Notes: generated by a model from the sequence alone, not told the origin. A DNA stretch of 64,000 nucleotides from CBFFRJ01 sp051486985 (GCF_051486985.1 NZ_JAHVDV010000009.1:62001-126000); one strand, 5' to 3'. Shown: positions 44,070-54,080, counted from the stretch's first letter. Numbers and translations are program-made.

Positions 44070-46394
44070 ATGAAAAACAGGCGTCTCCTGCGCTCCCGCT
44101 GGCTCTGGCTGGCGGGAGCGCCGCTTTTATTACTGGTGTGCGTATGCATTGCCGACAGGATCTGGCCGTTACCGCTTACTGAGGTGAACCCGGCGCGGGT
44201 GGTTGTCGCAAAAGACGGGACACCACTCTGGCGTTTCGCCGATGCCGGCGGTATCTGGCGCTATCCGGTCACTATCGAAGAGGTGTCCCCCCGCTATCTG
44301 GAGGCGCTCATCCAGTATGAGGATCGCTGGTTCTGGACCCATCCGGGCGTCAATCCCTTTTCGGTTCTCCGTGCCGCCTGGCAGGATTTACGCGCCGGAC
44401 GCGTTATCTCCGGCGGCAGCACGTTAACCATGCAGGTGGCGCGTCTGCTCGATCCGCATTCGCGCACGTTTGGTGGCAAAATCCGCCAGCTCTGGCGCGC
44501 ATTGCAGCTGGAGTGGCATCTCTCCAAGCGCGATATCCTGACGCTCTATCTCAACCGCGCCCCGTTTGGCGGAACGCTGCAGGGGGTGGGGGCGGCAAGC
44601 TGGGCCTATCTGGGTAAATCCCCTGCGCAGATGAGCTATGCCGACGCGGCATTGCTGGCGGTGCTGCCGCAGGCACCGAGTCGACTGCGACCGGACAGAT
44701 GGTCGGGACGGGCACAGGCGGCGCGCGATAAAGTGCTTGATCGTATGGTGAGCCAGGGCGTGTGGAGTGCGGCACAGGTGGCGGAGTCCCGCCAGGAACC
44801 CGTCTGGCTGGCACCCCGACAGATGCCTCAGCTCGCGCCGCTCTTTTCCAGAATGATGGTGAGTCAACACACCGGGGAGAAGATAACCACGACCCTGGAC
44901 GCCAGCCTGCAACGGCAGCTTGAAGAGCTGGCGTTAAACGTTAAATCACGGCTTCCGGCGCGCAGTTCGCTGGCCATTATTGTTGTTGATCACACTGACA
45001 TGACGGTGCGTGGCTGGGTGGGTTCCGCCGATATTTCGGATGACAGCCGGTTTGGGCATGTGGATATGGTGACGGCCGTTCGCTCACCGGGATCGGTGCT
45101 TAAACCTTTTGTCTATGGGCTGGCGATGGACGAAGGGCTTATCCATCCTGCTTCGTTGTTGCAGGATGTACCCCGTCGTACCGGGGATTATCGTCCGGGG
45201 AATTTTGACAGCGGATTTCACGGGCCGGTGAGTATGAGCGAGGCGCTGGTACGTTCGCTTAATCTTCCAGCCGTCCAGGTACTGGAGGCCTATGGACCGA
45301 AAAAATTTGCAGGTGTGCTGCGTAATGCAGGACTGCCGCTGACGTTACCGCAGGGAGCAGAACCTAATCTGTCGCTAATCCTCGGCGGGGCAGGGGCACG
45401 ACTGGCGGATATAACGGCGGCCTACAGCGCGTTTGCCCGTCAGGGTAAAGCCGGACAGCTTCGATTGCAGCCTGACGATCCCCTGACTGAACGGCCTTTA
45501 ATGTCGCCGGGTGCCGCCTGGATTATCCGCCGGATTCTGGCAAATGAAGCCCAGCCTTTACCGGACAGCGCACTGCCCCGCGTGGTGCCGCTGGCGTGGA
45601 AAACCGGCACCAGTTATGGCTACCGGGATGCCTGGTCCATCGGCCTCAATGGACGCTATCTGATAGGCGTCTGGACCGGCAGACCAGACGGCACGCCGGT
45701 TGCCGGGCAGTTTGGCTTCGCAAGCGCAGTACCGGTGCTGAATCAGGTTAATAACCTGCTGCAACCGCGTTCGGCGCTTGAGCAGGCGAAAATGCCTGAA
45801 GATCCACGCCCAGAATCGGTCAGCAGTGGAGTGATTTGCTGGCCCGGTGGGCAAAGCCTCCCTGCCGGCGACAGCAACTGCCGCCGCCGGTTATCGACCT
45901 GGTTACTCGACAACAGTCAACCCCCTACACTCCTGATGCCTGAGCAGGAGGGGGTGAAAGGTATCCGGTTCCCTGTCTGGCTAAACGCACAGGGGCAACG
46001 CGTGGCGGCAGACTGCCCGGATGCGCAACAGAAAATGATGATCGTCTGGCCGTTGCCTCTTGAACCCTGGCTGCCGGTTACGGAAAAACGTGCTGCCCGG
46101 TTGCCTGCCCGCTCGACAATCTGCCCGCCTCAGGATGAGAATGCGCCGCCTCCGCTGGTACTGTCAGGAATTCGTGAAGGCGGGGTGATTAAACGCGTTC
46201 CCGGTCAGACTCTGGTTACGCTACCGGTGCTGGCTTCCGGCGGGCAGGGCAGTCGCTGGTGGTTCTTAAATGGTGAGCCATTATCCACCCATGCGGGTCT
46301 GCTCAGCCTGAAGATAGATACCTCCGGTGAGTATCAGTTACTGGTGATGGACGATGTGGGTCAGGTACAGGCCGTGCAGTTTGCGGTGCAATAA
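44070..46394 (+). CDS. pbpC: Penicillin-binding protein 1C (PbpC)
   Basis: 774 residues from the ATG at 44070; an alternative GTG at 44055 lies within yfhM. N-terminal membrane helix, glycosyltransferase domain (YEDRWFWTHPGVNPFSV, GGSTLTMQVARLLDPH), transpeptidase domain with SVLK (Ser342), SLN and KTGTS, and the PbpC C-terminal beta domain. It polymerises glycan strands and works with the alpha-2-macroglobulin. Confidence 0.96.
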   Translation: MKNRRLLRSRWLWLAGAPLLLLVCVCIADRIWPLPLTEVNPARVVVAKDGTPLWRFADAGGIWRYPVTIEEVSPRYLEALIQYEDRWFWTHPGVNPFSVLRAAWQDLRAGRVISGGSTLTMQVARLLDPHSRTFGGKIRQLWRALQLEWHLSKRDILTLYLNRAPFGGTLQGVGAASWAYLGKSPAQMSYADAALLAVLPQAPSRLRPDRWSGRAQAARDKVLDRMVSQGVWSAAQVAESRQEPVWLAPRQMPQLAPLFSRMMVSQHTGEKITTTLDASLQRQLEELALNVKSRLPARSSLAIIVVDHTDMTVRGWVGSADISDDSRFGHVDMVTAVRSPGSVLKPFVYGLAMDEGLIHPASLLQDVPRRTGDYRPGNFDSGFHGPVSMSEALVRSLNLPAVQVLEAYGPKKFAGVLRNAGLPLTLPQGAEPNLSLILGGAGARLADITAAYSAFARQGKAGQLRLQPDDPLTERPLMSPGAAWIIRRILANEAQPLPDSALPRVVPLAWKTGTSYGYRDAWSIGLNGRYLIGVWTGRPDGTPVAGQFGFASAVPVLNQVNNLLQPRSALEQAKMPEDPRPESVSSGVICWPGGQSLPAGDSNCRRRLSTWLLDNSQPPTLLMPEQEGVKGIRFPVWLNAQGQRVAADCPDAQQKMMIVWPLPLEPWLPVTEKRAARLPARSTICPPQDENAPPPLVLSGIREGGVIKRVPGQTLVTLPVLASGGQGSRWWFLNGEPLSTHAGLLSLKIDTSGEYQLLVMDDVGQVQAVQFAVQ

Positions 46395-46491
46395 ATGGCG
46401 GAATAAGCGAGTTAGTGCGGAGTGTTGCTAAAACTCGTCTTATTTTAAAAAAATGTTACCTATATCCATAGGCAATATCATCGTTGCTCAT

Positions 46492-46497
46492 TATAAT
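46492..46497 (+). promoter_or_regulatory. -10 element of ndk
   Basis: Perfect TATAAT 56 bases before the ndk start, with a weak -35. Confidence 0.55.
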
Positions 46498-46553
46498 CCG
46501 CGCCAGGTCATACGCATGTATGTACGACAACAGAACAACTTACAGGGGTTAAC

Positions 46554-46985
46554 ATGGCTATTGAACGTACTTTCTCCATCATCAAGCCGAATGCGGTAGC
46601 AAAAAACGTTATTGGTAGCATCTTTGCTCGTTTTGAATCTGCGGGTTTTAAAATTGTTGGCACCAAAATGCTGCACCTGAGCACTGAACAGGCTCGTGGT
46701 TTCTATGCTGAGCACGAAGGCCGCCCCTTCTTTGACGGCCTCGTCGAGTTCATGACCTCTGGCCCGATCGTGGTTTCTGTTCTGGAAGGCGAAAACGCGG
46801 TCCAGCGTCACCGTGACCTGCTGGGGGCGACCAACCCGGACAACGCCCTGGCCGGTACGCTGCGCGCTGACTATGCGGACAGCTTCACCGAGAACGGCAC
46901 GCACGGTTCTGACTCTGTTGAATCTGCCGCACGCGAAATCGCTTATTTCTTCGCCGAAGGTGAAGTTTGCCCGCGTACACGCTGA
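46554..46985 (+). CDS. ndk: Nucleoside diphosphate kinase Ndk
   Basis: 143 residues, the E. coli length. Catalytic His117 in NGTHGSDS. Transfers the gamma-phosphate from ATP to other NDPs and dNDPs. Confidence 0.98.
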   Translation: MAIERTFSIIKPNAVAKNVIGSIFARFESAGFKIVGTKMLHLSTEQARGFYAEHEGRPFFDGLVEFMTSGPIVVSVLEGENAVQRHRDLLGATNPDNALAGTLRADYADSFTENGTHGSDSVESAAREIAYFFAEGEVCPRTR

Positions 46986-47075
46986 TCGACTGAGAAAAGT
47001 GTAAGGACATTTACACTTTATTTCGTCAATGCCGCGTGCAACCGTGGCATCTGTACACCAGAATTTGTACAATGC

Positions 47076-47120
47076 AGCGCCCCGAGAGAAGCTGACGCTC
47101 TCCCGGGGCGCTTCTTTTTT
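47076..47120 (+). terminator. Terminator between ndk and rlmN
   Basis: gcgccccgagag pairs with ctctcccggggcgc around a 9-base loop, followed by ttctttttt. Confidence 0.9.
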
Positions 47121-47171
47121 CAACCACCCTCCAGGGGCCACAACGTGTAACAACGAGGCCGGAATACGATT

Positions 47172-48338
47172 ATGTCTGAACAGATTGTCACGCCTGAGAA
47201 CGTCGCACTGACGATTCCCAACAAAGATGCAAAAATTAACCTGCTGGATTTAAACCGTCAGCAGCTGCGCGAGTTTTTTAAACACTTAGGCGAAAAGCCC
47301 TTCCGCGCCGACCAGGTGATGAAGTGGATGTACCATTATTGCAGCGATAACTTTGATGACATGACTGACATCAACAAAGTCCTGCGCAATAAGCTCAAAG
47401 AGGTCGCCGAGATCCGTGCGCCGGAAGTTGTTGAAGAACAACGTTCTTCCGATGGCACCATCAAATGGGCGATTGCCGTAGGCGATCAGCGTGTTGAAAC
47501 GGTGTACATCCCGGAAGATGACCGTGCCACTTTGTGTGTTTCTTCCCAGGTAGGGTGCGCGCTGGAGTGTAAATTCTGCTCAACCGCGCAGCAGGGCTTT
47601 AACCGTAACCTGAAAGTGTCAGAGATTATTGGCCAGGTCTGGCGTGCCGCTAAAATCATTGGCGCAGCGAAAGTCACTGGACAGCGTCCTATCACCAATG
47701 TGGTGATGATGGGCATGGGCGAGCCGCTGCTGAACCTGACCAACGTTGTACCTGCGATGGAAATCATGCTGGATGACTTTGGCTTTGGTCTGTCAAAACG
47801 TCGCGTCACCCTCTCTACCTCCGGTGTCGTGCCTGCTCTCGACAAACTGGGAGATATGATTGACGTAGCACTCGCCATCTCCCTGCACGCGCCTAATGAT
47901 GAGATCCGTGACGAAATCGTTCCGGTGAACAAAAAGTACAACATTGCGATGTTCCTGGATGCGGTACGCCGCTACCTGCAGAAATCCAATGCGAATCAGG
48001 GCCGTGTGACCATTGAGTATGTGATGCTTGATCATATTAATGACGGCACGGAACACGCGCATCAGCTTGCCGAACTGTTGAAAGACACGCCGTGCAAAAT
48101 TAACCTGATTCCCTGGAACCCCTTCCCGGGTGCGCCATACGGCCGAAGCTCCAATAGCCGCATTGACCGTTTCTCCAAGGTTCTGATGGAGTACGGTTTT
48201 ACGACCATTGTTCGTAAAACCCGTGGTGATGATATTGATGCTGCCTGCGGCCAGTTAGCGGGTGACGTAATAGATCGTACGAAGCGTACTATTCGTAAAC
48301 GTATGCAGGGCGAGACGATTGCGGTTAAAGCACTCTGA
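47172..48338 (+). CDS. rlmN: Dual-specificity 23S rRNA/tRNA methyltransferase RlmN
   Basis: Radical SAM enzyme that makes 2-methyladenosine at A2503 of 23S rRNA and A37 of some tRNAs. 388 residues. The cluster motif C-x3-C-x2-C appears in CALECKFCSTAQQG, and the C-terminal resolving Cys in DIDAACGQLAGD. Confidence 0.97.
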   Translation: MSEQIVTPENVALTIPNKDAKINLLDLNRQQLREFFKHLGEKPFRADQVMKWMYHYCSDNFDDMTDINKVLRNKLKEVAEIRAPEVVEEQRSSDGTIKWAIAVGDQRVETVYIPEDDRATLCVSSQVGCALECKFCSTAQQGFNRNLKVSEIIGQVWRAAKIIGAAKVTGQRPITNVVMMGMGEPLLNLTNVVPAMEIMLDDFGFGLSKRRVTLSTSGVVPALDKLGDMIDVALAISLHAPNDEIRDEIVPVNKKYNIAMFLDAVRRYLQKSNANQGRVTIEYVMLDHINDGTEHAHQLAELLKDTPCKINLIPWNPFPGAPYGRSSNSRIDRFSKVLMEYGFTTIVRKTRGDDIDAACGQLAGDVIDRTKRTIRKRMQGETIAVKAL

Positions 48339-48346
48339 TCATTCTG

Positions 48347-48376
48347 GCGGCGCGGTAAATTAATTTACAGCGCCGC
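48347..48376 (+). terminator. Hairpin after rlmN
   Basis: gcggcgc pairs with gcgccgc, and the inner gtaaattaatttac is itself a palindrome. There is no T tract, so termination is uncertain. The 290-base rlmN-rodZ gap also holds the promoter-like and small-ORF features listed separately. Confidence 0.45.
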
Positions 48377-48463
48377 ATAACTATGCTGAATAAATCGCCT
48401 CCAACGACTCGCGTAGTCAATAATTACGGTGCGTTTCGTCTGACTTTAAGGCAGTATGTAATG

Positions 48464-48550
48464 ATGGAACAATGGCTTAGCAATTGGGCTGAAAGCTGTT
48501 CTGTCATCACTGGCCTGACAGTCTTATACTGTCGGTCTAAGTTTATTTGA
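48464..48550 (+). CDS. Possible 28-residue small protein upstream of rodZ
   Basis: ATG at 48464 (another at 48461), 13 bases after AAGGCAG, ending at 48550. The peptide starts MEQWLSNWAESCSVITGLTV. It contains no recognised domain and overlaps a promoter-like sequence, so it may be chance. Listed as a candidate only. Confidence 0.2.
   Translation: MEQWLSNWAESCSVITGLTVLYCRSKFI
48525..48530 (+). promoter_or_regulatory. Candidate -10 of the rodZ-ispG transcript
   Basis: TATACT with CTGTCA 18 bases upstream as a -35-like element. It is flanked by gacagt/actgtc inverted halves. The rodZ start is 98 bases downstream. Confidence 0.45.
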
Positions 48551-48628
48551 CCCAGATATTTCGCGGTGCGCCAGGCATTGGCCGAACACGCGCATGAATC
48601 TTAAAACACGTACCAGCAGTTGTAGCGA

Positions 48629-49597
48629 ATGAATACTGAAGCCACTAACGAACAACATGAAGCACAAACCACAGGCGTTCGTCTGCGCAACGCCCGTGAA
48701 CAACTTGGACTCAGCCAGCAGGTGGTTGCCGAACGCCTGTGTCTGAAAGTCTCCACGGTTCGCGATATTGAAGACGATAAGGCTCCGGCCGATTTGGCTT
48801 CAACATTCCTGCGTGGTTACATCCGATCCTACGCCCGTCTTGTCCATATCCCGGAAGAAGAGCTGCTGCCTATGATTGAAAAGCAGGCCCCTGTCCGGAC
48901 GGCGAAAGTAGCCCCCATGCAGACTTATGCGTTAGGTAAACGTCGCAAAAAACGCGATGGCTGGCTGATGAGTTTCACCTGGTTGGTACTGTTTGTGGTT
49001 GTGGGTCTGACGGGCGCATGGTGGTGGCAGAACCACAAAGCGCAGCAGGAAGAAATTACCACCATGGCCGATCAATCCTCTGCCGAACTGAACGCCAGTG
49101 GTGAGGGGCAAAATGTCCCCTTGAATAACGAGACCGCAACAGCGCCCGCTGAAGTTCAGGATAATGCCTCCACCCCGGTTGAAACACCCGCCCCTACTGC
49201 CTCAGCGCCTGCCGCTACGGCAAATACCAATCCGGTCGTTCCACCTTCACAGGCTCCGGTTGATACAGCGCCTGCGGCGACAACAAATGGCGCTGCGCTG
49301 CCTACCAACCAGGCGGGCGTCGCACCCTCTGTTGATGCTAATGCGCTGGTCATGAACTTTACGGCCGACTGCTGGCTTGAAGTAACTGACGCCAGCGGTA
49401 AGAAATTATTCAGCGGTGTGCAGCGCAAAGATGCCTCTTTAAATTTAACGGGTCAGGCACCTTATAAACTTAAAATTGGCGCCCCGGCCGCTGTTCAGAT
49501 TCAGTATCAGGGAAAACCTGTTGATCTGAGCCGCTTTATCAGAAATAACCAGGTTGCACGTCTGACCCTCAATGCCGAACAATCAGCAGCACAGTAA
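48629..49597 (+). CDS. rodZ: Cell-shape protein RodZ
   Basis: 322 residues. Cytoplasmic HTH domain (about 16-85, LRNAREQLGLSQQVVAERL) that binds MreB, a basic juxtamembrane patch (GKRRKKRD), one membrane helix (111-133), a long Ala/Pro/Thr-rich periplasmic linker (about 160-245) and a C-terminal beta domain. It links MreB to wall synthesis. The linker makes the protein 15 residues shorter than in E. coli. Confidence 0.96.
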   Translation: MNTEATNEQHEAQTTGVRLRNAREQLGLSQQVVAERLCLKVSTVRDIEDDKAPADLASTFLRGYIRSYARLVHIPEEELLPMIEKQAPVRTAKVAPMQTYALGKRRKKRDGWLMSFTWLVLFVVVGLTGAWWWQNHKAQQEEITTMADQSSAELNASGEGQNVPLNNETATAPAEVQDNASTPVETPAPTASAPAATANTNPVVPPSQAPVDTAPAATTNGAALPTNQAGVAPSVDANALVMNFTADCWLEVTDASGKKLFSGVQRKDASLNLTGQAPYKLKIGAPAAVQIQYQGKPVDLSRFIRNNQVARLTLNAEQSAAQ

Positions 49598-49623
49598 CAG
49601 ACGGGCAAGGCGGGAGATTTTTC

Positions 49624-50742
49624 ATGCATAACCAGGCTCCGATTCAGCGTCGGAAATCGAAACGGATTTACGTTGGTAATGTACCGATTGGTGATGGTGC
49701 CCCCATTGCCGTTCAATCGATGACAAACACCCGTACCACGGATGTGGAAGCAACGGTTAACCAAATCAAAGCCCTTGAGCGCGTCGGTGCGGATATTGTT
49801 CGTGTATCTGTACCAACTATGGATGCAGCTGAAGCGTTTAAATTTATCAAACAGCAGGTGAGTGTTCCGTTAGTGGCGGATATTCACTTCGATTACCGCA
49901 TAGCGCTCAAAGTGGCCGAATATGGCGTTGACTGCCTGCGTATCAACCCGGGCAACATTGGCAACGAAGAGCGTATTCGCGCGGTTGTCGATTGCGCACG
50001 TGACAAAAATATTCCTATCCGTATCGGCGTTAACGCGGGCTCCCTGGAAAAAGATCTGCAGGAAAAATATGGCGAACCGACACCGCAGGCACTGCTGGAG
50101 TCGGCCATGCGGCATGTGGATCACCTGGACAGGCTGAATTTCGATCAATTTAAAGTCAGCGTAAAAGCCTCCGATGTTTTCCTGGCCGTAGAATCTTATC
50201 GTCTGCTGGCAAAACAGATCGATCAGCCTTTACACCTTGGGATTACCGAAGCCGGTGGCGCGCGTGCAGGTTCGGTAAAATCTGCAATTGGTCTTGGTCT
50301 GCTGCTCTCTGAAGGGATTGGCGACACGCTGCGTATCTCCCTGGCGGCAGATCCGGTTGAAGAGATCAAGGTCGGTTTCGATATCCTGAAATCGCTGCGC
50401 ATCCGTTCGCGTGGCATCAATTTTATCGCCTGTCCAACCTGTTCCCGTCAGGAGTTTGACGTGATTGGAACGGTCAATGCCCTTGAGCAGCGACTGGAAG
50501 ATATTATTACGCCGATGGACGTTTCAATCATTGGCTGTGTCGTAAATGGTCCGGGCGAAGCGCTGGTTTCCACCCTCGGGGTGACCGGCGGCAATAAAAA
50601 GAGCGGTCTTTACGAAGACGGTGTGCGCAAAGATCGTCTGGACAACAGCGATATGATTGCCCAGCTCGAAGCGCGTATTCGTGCGAAAGCCTCCATGCTA
50701 AATGAAGCGAATCGTATTGATATTCATCAGGTAGAAAAATAA
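49624..50742 (+). CDS. ispG: 4-hydroxy-3-methylbut-2-enyl diphosphate synthase IspG
   Basis: 372 residues. [4Fe-4S] enzyme of the MEP isoprenoid pathway. TIM-barrel start RRKSKRIYVGNVPIGDGAPI; C-terminal cluster cysteines in CPTCSRQEFD and IGCVVNGPGEA. Its dependence on Fe-S clusters ties it to the isc genes in this window. 26 bases after rodZ. Confidence 0.98.
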   Translation: MHNQAPIQRRKSKRIYVGNVPIGDGAPIAVQSMTNTRTTDVEATVNQIKALERVGADIVRVSVPTMDAAEAFKFIKQQVSVPLVADIHFDYRIALKVAEYGVDCLRINPGNIGNEERIRAVVDCARDKNIPIRIGVNAGSLEKDLQEKYGEPTPQALLESAMRHVDHLDRLNFDQFKVSVKASDVFLAVESYRLLAKQIDQPLHLGITEAGGARAGSVKSAIGLGLLLSEGIGDTLRISLAADPVEEIKVGFDILKSLRIRSRGINFIACPTCSRQEFDVIGTVNALEQRLEDIITPMDVSIIGCVVNGPGEALVSTLGVTGGNKKSGLYEDGVRKDRLDNSDMIAQLEARIRAKASMLNEANRIDIHQVEK

Positions 50743-50775
50743 CGTGATGGGAAGCGGCTTGCTTCCCGTGTATGA

Positions 50776-50814
50776 TGAGCCCGCAAGGCCTGGCGCCTTG
50801 AGGGTTCATTTTTT
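50776..50814 (+). terminator. Terminator between ispG and hisS
   Basis: tgagcccgcaaggc pairs with gcgccttgagggttca, followed by six T. A smaller gggaagc/gcttccc hairpin precedes it. hisS begins 22 bases later, so this may be leaky. Confidence 0.75.
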
Positions 50815-50835
50815 GCATTCATAAAGAGAACAAAC

Positions 50836-52110
50836 GTGGCAAAAAACATTCAAGCCATTCGCGGCATGAACGATTATCTGCCTGCCGATACTGTTATCTG
50901 GCAGCGCATTGAAAGCAGCTTGAAAAGTGTGCTCGGCAGCTACGGTTACAGCGAAATCCGTTTGCCGATTGTAGAGCAGACCCCGTTATTCAAACGCGCC
51001 ATCGGTGAAGTGACCGACGTGGTTGAAAAAGAGATGTATACCTTTGAGGACCGTAACGGCGACAGCCTGACGCTGCGTCCTGAAGGTACGGCGGGCTGCG
51101 TACGCGCCGGCATCGAGCATGGTCTCCTGTACAATCAGGAACAGCGTCTGTGGTACATCGGGCCGATGTTCCGCCATGAACGTCCGCAGAAAGGGCGTTA
51201 TCGCCAGTTTAACCAGTTGGGCGTAGAAGTGTTTGGCCTGCAGGGACCGGACATTGACGCTGAACTCATTATGCTGACGGCGCGCTGGTGGCGTGAGCTG
51301 GGCATTTTTGACCACGTCACACTGGAACTCAACTCCATCGGTTCCCTGGATGCACGTGCGAAATACCGCGAAGCGCTGGTGGCATATCTTGAACAGTTTA
51401 AAGACAAACTGGACGAAGACTGCAAACGCCGCATGTACAGCAATCCGCTGCGGGTGCTGGATTCCAAAAACCCGGACGTTCAGGCTTTACTTAACGATGC
51501 GCCAGCATTGGGCGATTATCTGGACGAGGATTCGAAAGCGCACTTCTCAGGTCTTTGCGCTTTTCTTGATGCCGCCGGAATTCGTTATACCGTGAATCAA
51601 CGGCTGGTGCGTGGTCTTGATTATTATAACCGTACCGTTTTTGAGTGGGTCACCAGCAGTCTGGGATCGCAGGGAACCGTATGTGCAGGCGGTCGTTATG
51701 ATGGCCTCGTGGAACAACTCGGCGGTCGTGCGACCCCGGCGGTTGGCTTTGCGATGGGTCTGGAACGACTTGTTTTATTAGTTCAGGCCGTTAATCCGGA
51801 ATTTAAAGCAGAATCTGTTGTCGATATATACCTGGTCGCGTCAGGCGAGAATACGCAGTCTGCTGCAATGCAGCTGGCTGAACAGGTACGCGATGCGTTT
51901 CCTGGCGTAAAACTCATGACGAACCACGGCGGCGGTAATTTCAAAAAGCAGTTTGCTCGTGCCGATAAGTGGGGCGCTACGCTCGCACTGGTGCTGGGTG
52001 AGTCTGAAATCGCCGACGGCAACGTTGTGGTGAAGGATTTGCGCTCTGGTGAGCAAAATACGGTAGCGCAGGAGAGCGTTGCGGCGCATTTGCGCACACT
52101 ACTGGGCTAA
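50836..52110 (+). CDS. hisS: Histidyl-tRNA synthetase HisS
   Basis: 424 residues from a GTG start, as in E. coli (MAKNIQAIRGMNDYLP). Class II synthetase with motif 2 around FRHERPQKGRYRQFNQ, His-binding motif RGLDYYNRTVFE, and motif 3 GFAMGLERL. Confidence 0.98.
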   Translation: MAKNIQAIRGMNDYLPADTVIWQRIESSLKSVLGSYGYSEIRLPIVEQTPLFKRAIGEVTDVVEKEMYTFEDRNGDSLTLRPEGTAGCVRAGIEHGLLYNQEQRLWYIGPMFRHERPQKGRYRQFNQLGVEVFGLQGPDIDAELIMLTARWWRELGIFDHVTLELNSIGSLDARAKYREALVAYLEQFKDKLDEDCKRRMYSNPLRVLDSKNPDVQALLNDAPALGDYLDEDSKAHFSGLCAFLDAAGIRYTVNQRLVRGLDYYNRTVFEWVTSSLGSQGTVCAGGRYDGLVEQLGGRATPAVGFAMGLERLVLLVQAVNPEFKAESVVDIYLVASGENTQSAAMQLAEQVRDAFPGVKLMTNHGGGNFKKQFARADKWGATLALVLGESEIADGNVVVKDLRSGEQNTVAQESVAAHLRTLLG

Positions 52111-52146
52111 TCTCCCCGGTGAATTATCGTTAAGGAGAAGGACTGC

Positions 52147-52767
52147 GTGGAAATTTACGAAAACGATCACGACCAGGTAGACGCGCTTAAGCGCTTCTTT
52201 GCTGAGAATGGCAAAGCCCTGGCCGTTGGGGTGATTTTAGGTATTGGGGCACTGGTTGGCTGGCGCTACTGGACGAGCCATCAAACCGAATCAGCACAAT
52301 CGGCTTCTGTAGCGTATGAGCATGCCATCTCTGCGTTAAAAGCGGATAAACCTGAAACCCTCGCCACCGCAGAGAAATTTGCGGCCGAAAACAAAAATAC
52401 CTATGGTGCACTGGCGTCGCTTGAACTGGCGCAACAGTATGTTGAGCGTAACGAGCTCGAAAAAGCGTCTGCGCAGCTGCAACAAGGCCTCGCTGCAACC
52501 AGCGACGACAATCTTAAAGGTATGATTAATATCCGCCTTGCTCGCATTCAGGTTCAGCTCAAGCAGCAGGATGCCGCACTGAAAACGCTGGATAGCGTGA
52601 AAGGTGAGGGCTGGGCAGCTATCGTTGCTGACCTGCGTGGCGAAGCGCTGCTGAGTAAGGGCGACAAACAAGGTGCGCGCACCGCTTGGGAAAGTGGCGT
52701 TAAAAATAACGCTTCCCCTGCGCTGAGTGAAATGATGCAGATGAAAATCAATAATTTGTCCATCTAA
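52147..52767 (+). CDS. yfgM: YfgM, SecYEG-associated periplasmic chaperone/TPR protein
   Basis: 206 residues from a GTG start with AAGGAGAAGGA upstream. One membrane helix (about 23-42, GKALAVGVILGIGALVGW), then TPR-like periplasmic repeats. In E. coli it associates with the Sec translocon and PpiD and affects the Rcs response. 36 bases after hisS and 10 before bamB. Confidence 0.95.
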   Translation: MEIYENDHDQVDALKRFFAENGKALAVGVILGIGALVGWRYWTSHQTESAQSASVAYEHAISALKADKPETLATAEKFAAENKNTYGALASLELAQQYVERNELEKASAQLQQGLAATSDDNLKGMINIRLARIQVQLKQQDAALKTLDSVKGEGWAAIVADLRGEALLSKGDKQGARTAWESGVKNNASPALSEMMQMKINNLSI

Positions 52768-52777
52768 GAGGGACCCG

Positions 52778-53956
52778 ATGCAATTGCGTAAATTACTTCT
52801 GCCTGGGCTGCTGTCCGTCACCTTACTGAGCGGTTGTTCCCTGTTTAATGGCGAAGAAGATGTTGTGAAAATGTCTCCTCTGCCGACAGTTGAAAACCAG
52901 TTTACCCCGACTACCGCATGGAGTACCTCGGTAGGAAATGGTATTGGCGAGTTCTACTCTAACCTGCACCCGGCCCTGGTGAGCGGCGTGGTCTATGCTG
53001 CCGATCGTCATGGTACGGTGAAAGCCGTTAGCGAAAGCGATGGCAAAGAGATCTGGTCTGTGAGCCTCGCGGAAAAATCAGGGTGGTTTTCTACCAACCC
53101 GGCGCTGCTCTCCGGTGGTGTAACTGTGGCAGGCGCGCACGTTTTCGTTGGCAGCGAAAAAGCGAAAGTGTATGCGCTGAACACCAGTGATGGTTCTGAA
53201 GCCTGGACCACGCAGGTAGCGGGTGAGGCTTTATCCCGTCCGGTTGTCAGCGACGGTCTGGTGCTCATTCACACCAGCAATGGTCAGCTGCAGGCGCTTG
53301 ATGAGGGTACCGGTACGATCAAATGGACCGTTAACCTCGACATGCCATCCCTTTCTCTGCGCGGCGAATCTGCCCCGGCAACCGCTTTTGGTGCTGCGAT
53401 TGTTGGCGGTGACAACGGTCGTGTAAGTGCGGTTCTGATGCAGCAGGGCCAGCTGATTTGGCAGCAACGTATTTCTCAGGCCACCGGCCCGACGGAAATC
53501 GATCGTCTGAGCGACGTCGATACCACCCCTGTAATTGTTAACGGGGTTGTTTATGCTCTGGCGTACAACGGCAACCTGACGGCGATGGATCTGCGCAGTG
53601 GCCAGATCATGTGGAAACGTGAACTGGGTTCAGTCAGTGATTTCATCGTTGATGGCAACCGCATCTATATGATTGACCAGAACGATCGCGTGCTGGCGCT
53701 CACCACTGACGGTGGAGTAACGCTGTGGACGCAAAGCGATCTGTTGCACCGCAACCTGACCTCTCCTGTGCTGTATAATGGTTACATTGTTACGGGCGAC
53801 AGCGAAGGCTACATGCACTGGATCAACGTTGAGGATGGTCACTTTGTGGCTCAGCAAAAAGTGGACAGTTCCGGTTTCCTGACCGATCCTGTCGTAGCTG
53901 ATGGCAAACTGCTCATTCAGGCGAAAGACGGTACACTGTACTCCATTACGCGCTAA
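52778..53956 (+). CDS. bamB: BAM complex lipoprotein BamB
   Basis: 392 residues. Lipobox LLSGC (Cys20). Eight-bladed beta-propeller of PQQ-like repeats (ADRHGTVKAVSESDGKEIW, ALNTSDGSEAWTTQV, ALDEGTGTIKW). It helps BamA insert outer-membrane proteins. Confidence 0.97.
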   Translation: MQLRKLLLPGLLSVTLLSGCSLFNGEEDVVKMSPLPTVENQFTPTTAWSTSVGNGIGEFYSNLHPALVSGVVYAADRHGTVKAVSESDGKEIWSVSLAEKSGWFSTNPALLSGGVTVAGAHVFVGSEKAKVYALNTSDGSEAWTTQVAGEALSRPVVSDGLVLIHTSNGQLQALDEGTGTIKWTVNLDMPSLSLRGESAPATAFGAAIVGGDNGRVSAVLMQQGQLIWQQRISQATGPTEIDRLSDVDTTPVIVNGVVYALAYNGNLTAMDLRSGQIMWKRELGSVSDFIVDGNRIYMIDQNDRVLALTTDGGVTLWTQSDLLHRNLTSPVLYNGYIVTGDSEGYMHWINVEDGHFVAQQKVDSSGFLTDPVVADGKLLIQAKDGTLYSITR

Positions 53957-53985
53957 TTCAGGCGTAGTCAGTCACGCGTCCGAAG

Positions 53986-54012
53986 ACGGCTCCTGTTGCA
54001 GGGGCCGTTTTA
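53986..54012 (+). terminator. Terminator after bamB
   Basis: acggctcctg-ttg-caggggccgt stem followed by tttactgttttt. Confidence 0.75.
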
Positions 54013-54080
54013 CTGTTTTTAAAGCGTCGCACAACCTGCGGCGTTCATGGTTTTCGAATTTTAAGTAATGAGGCTTTAAC

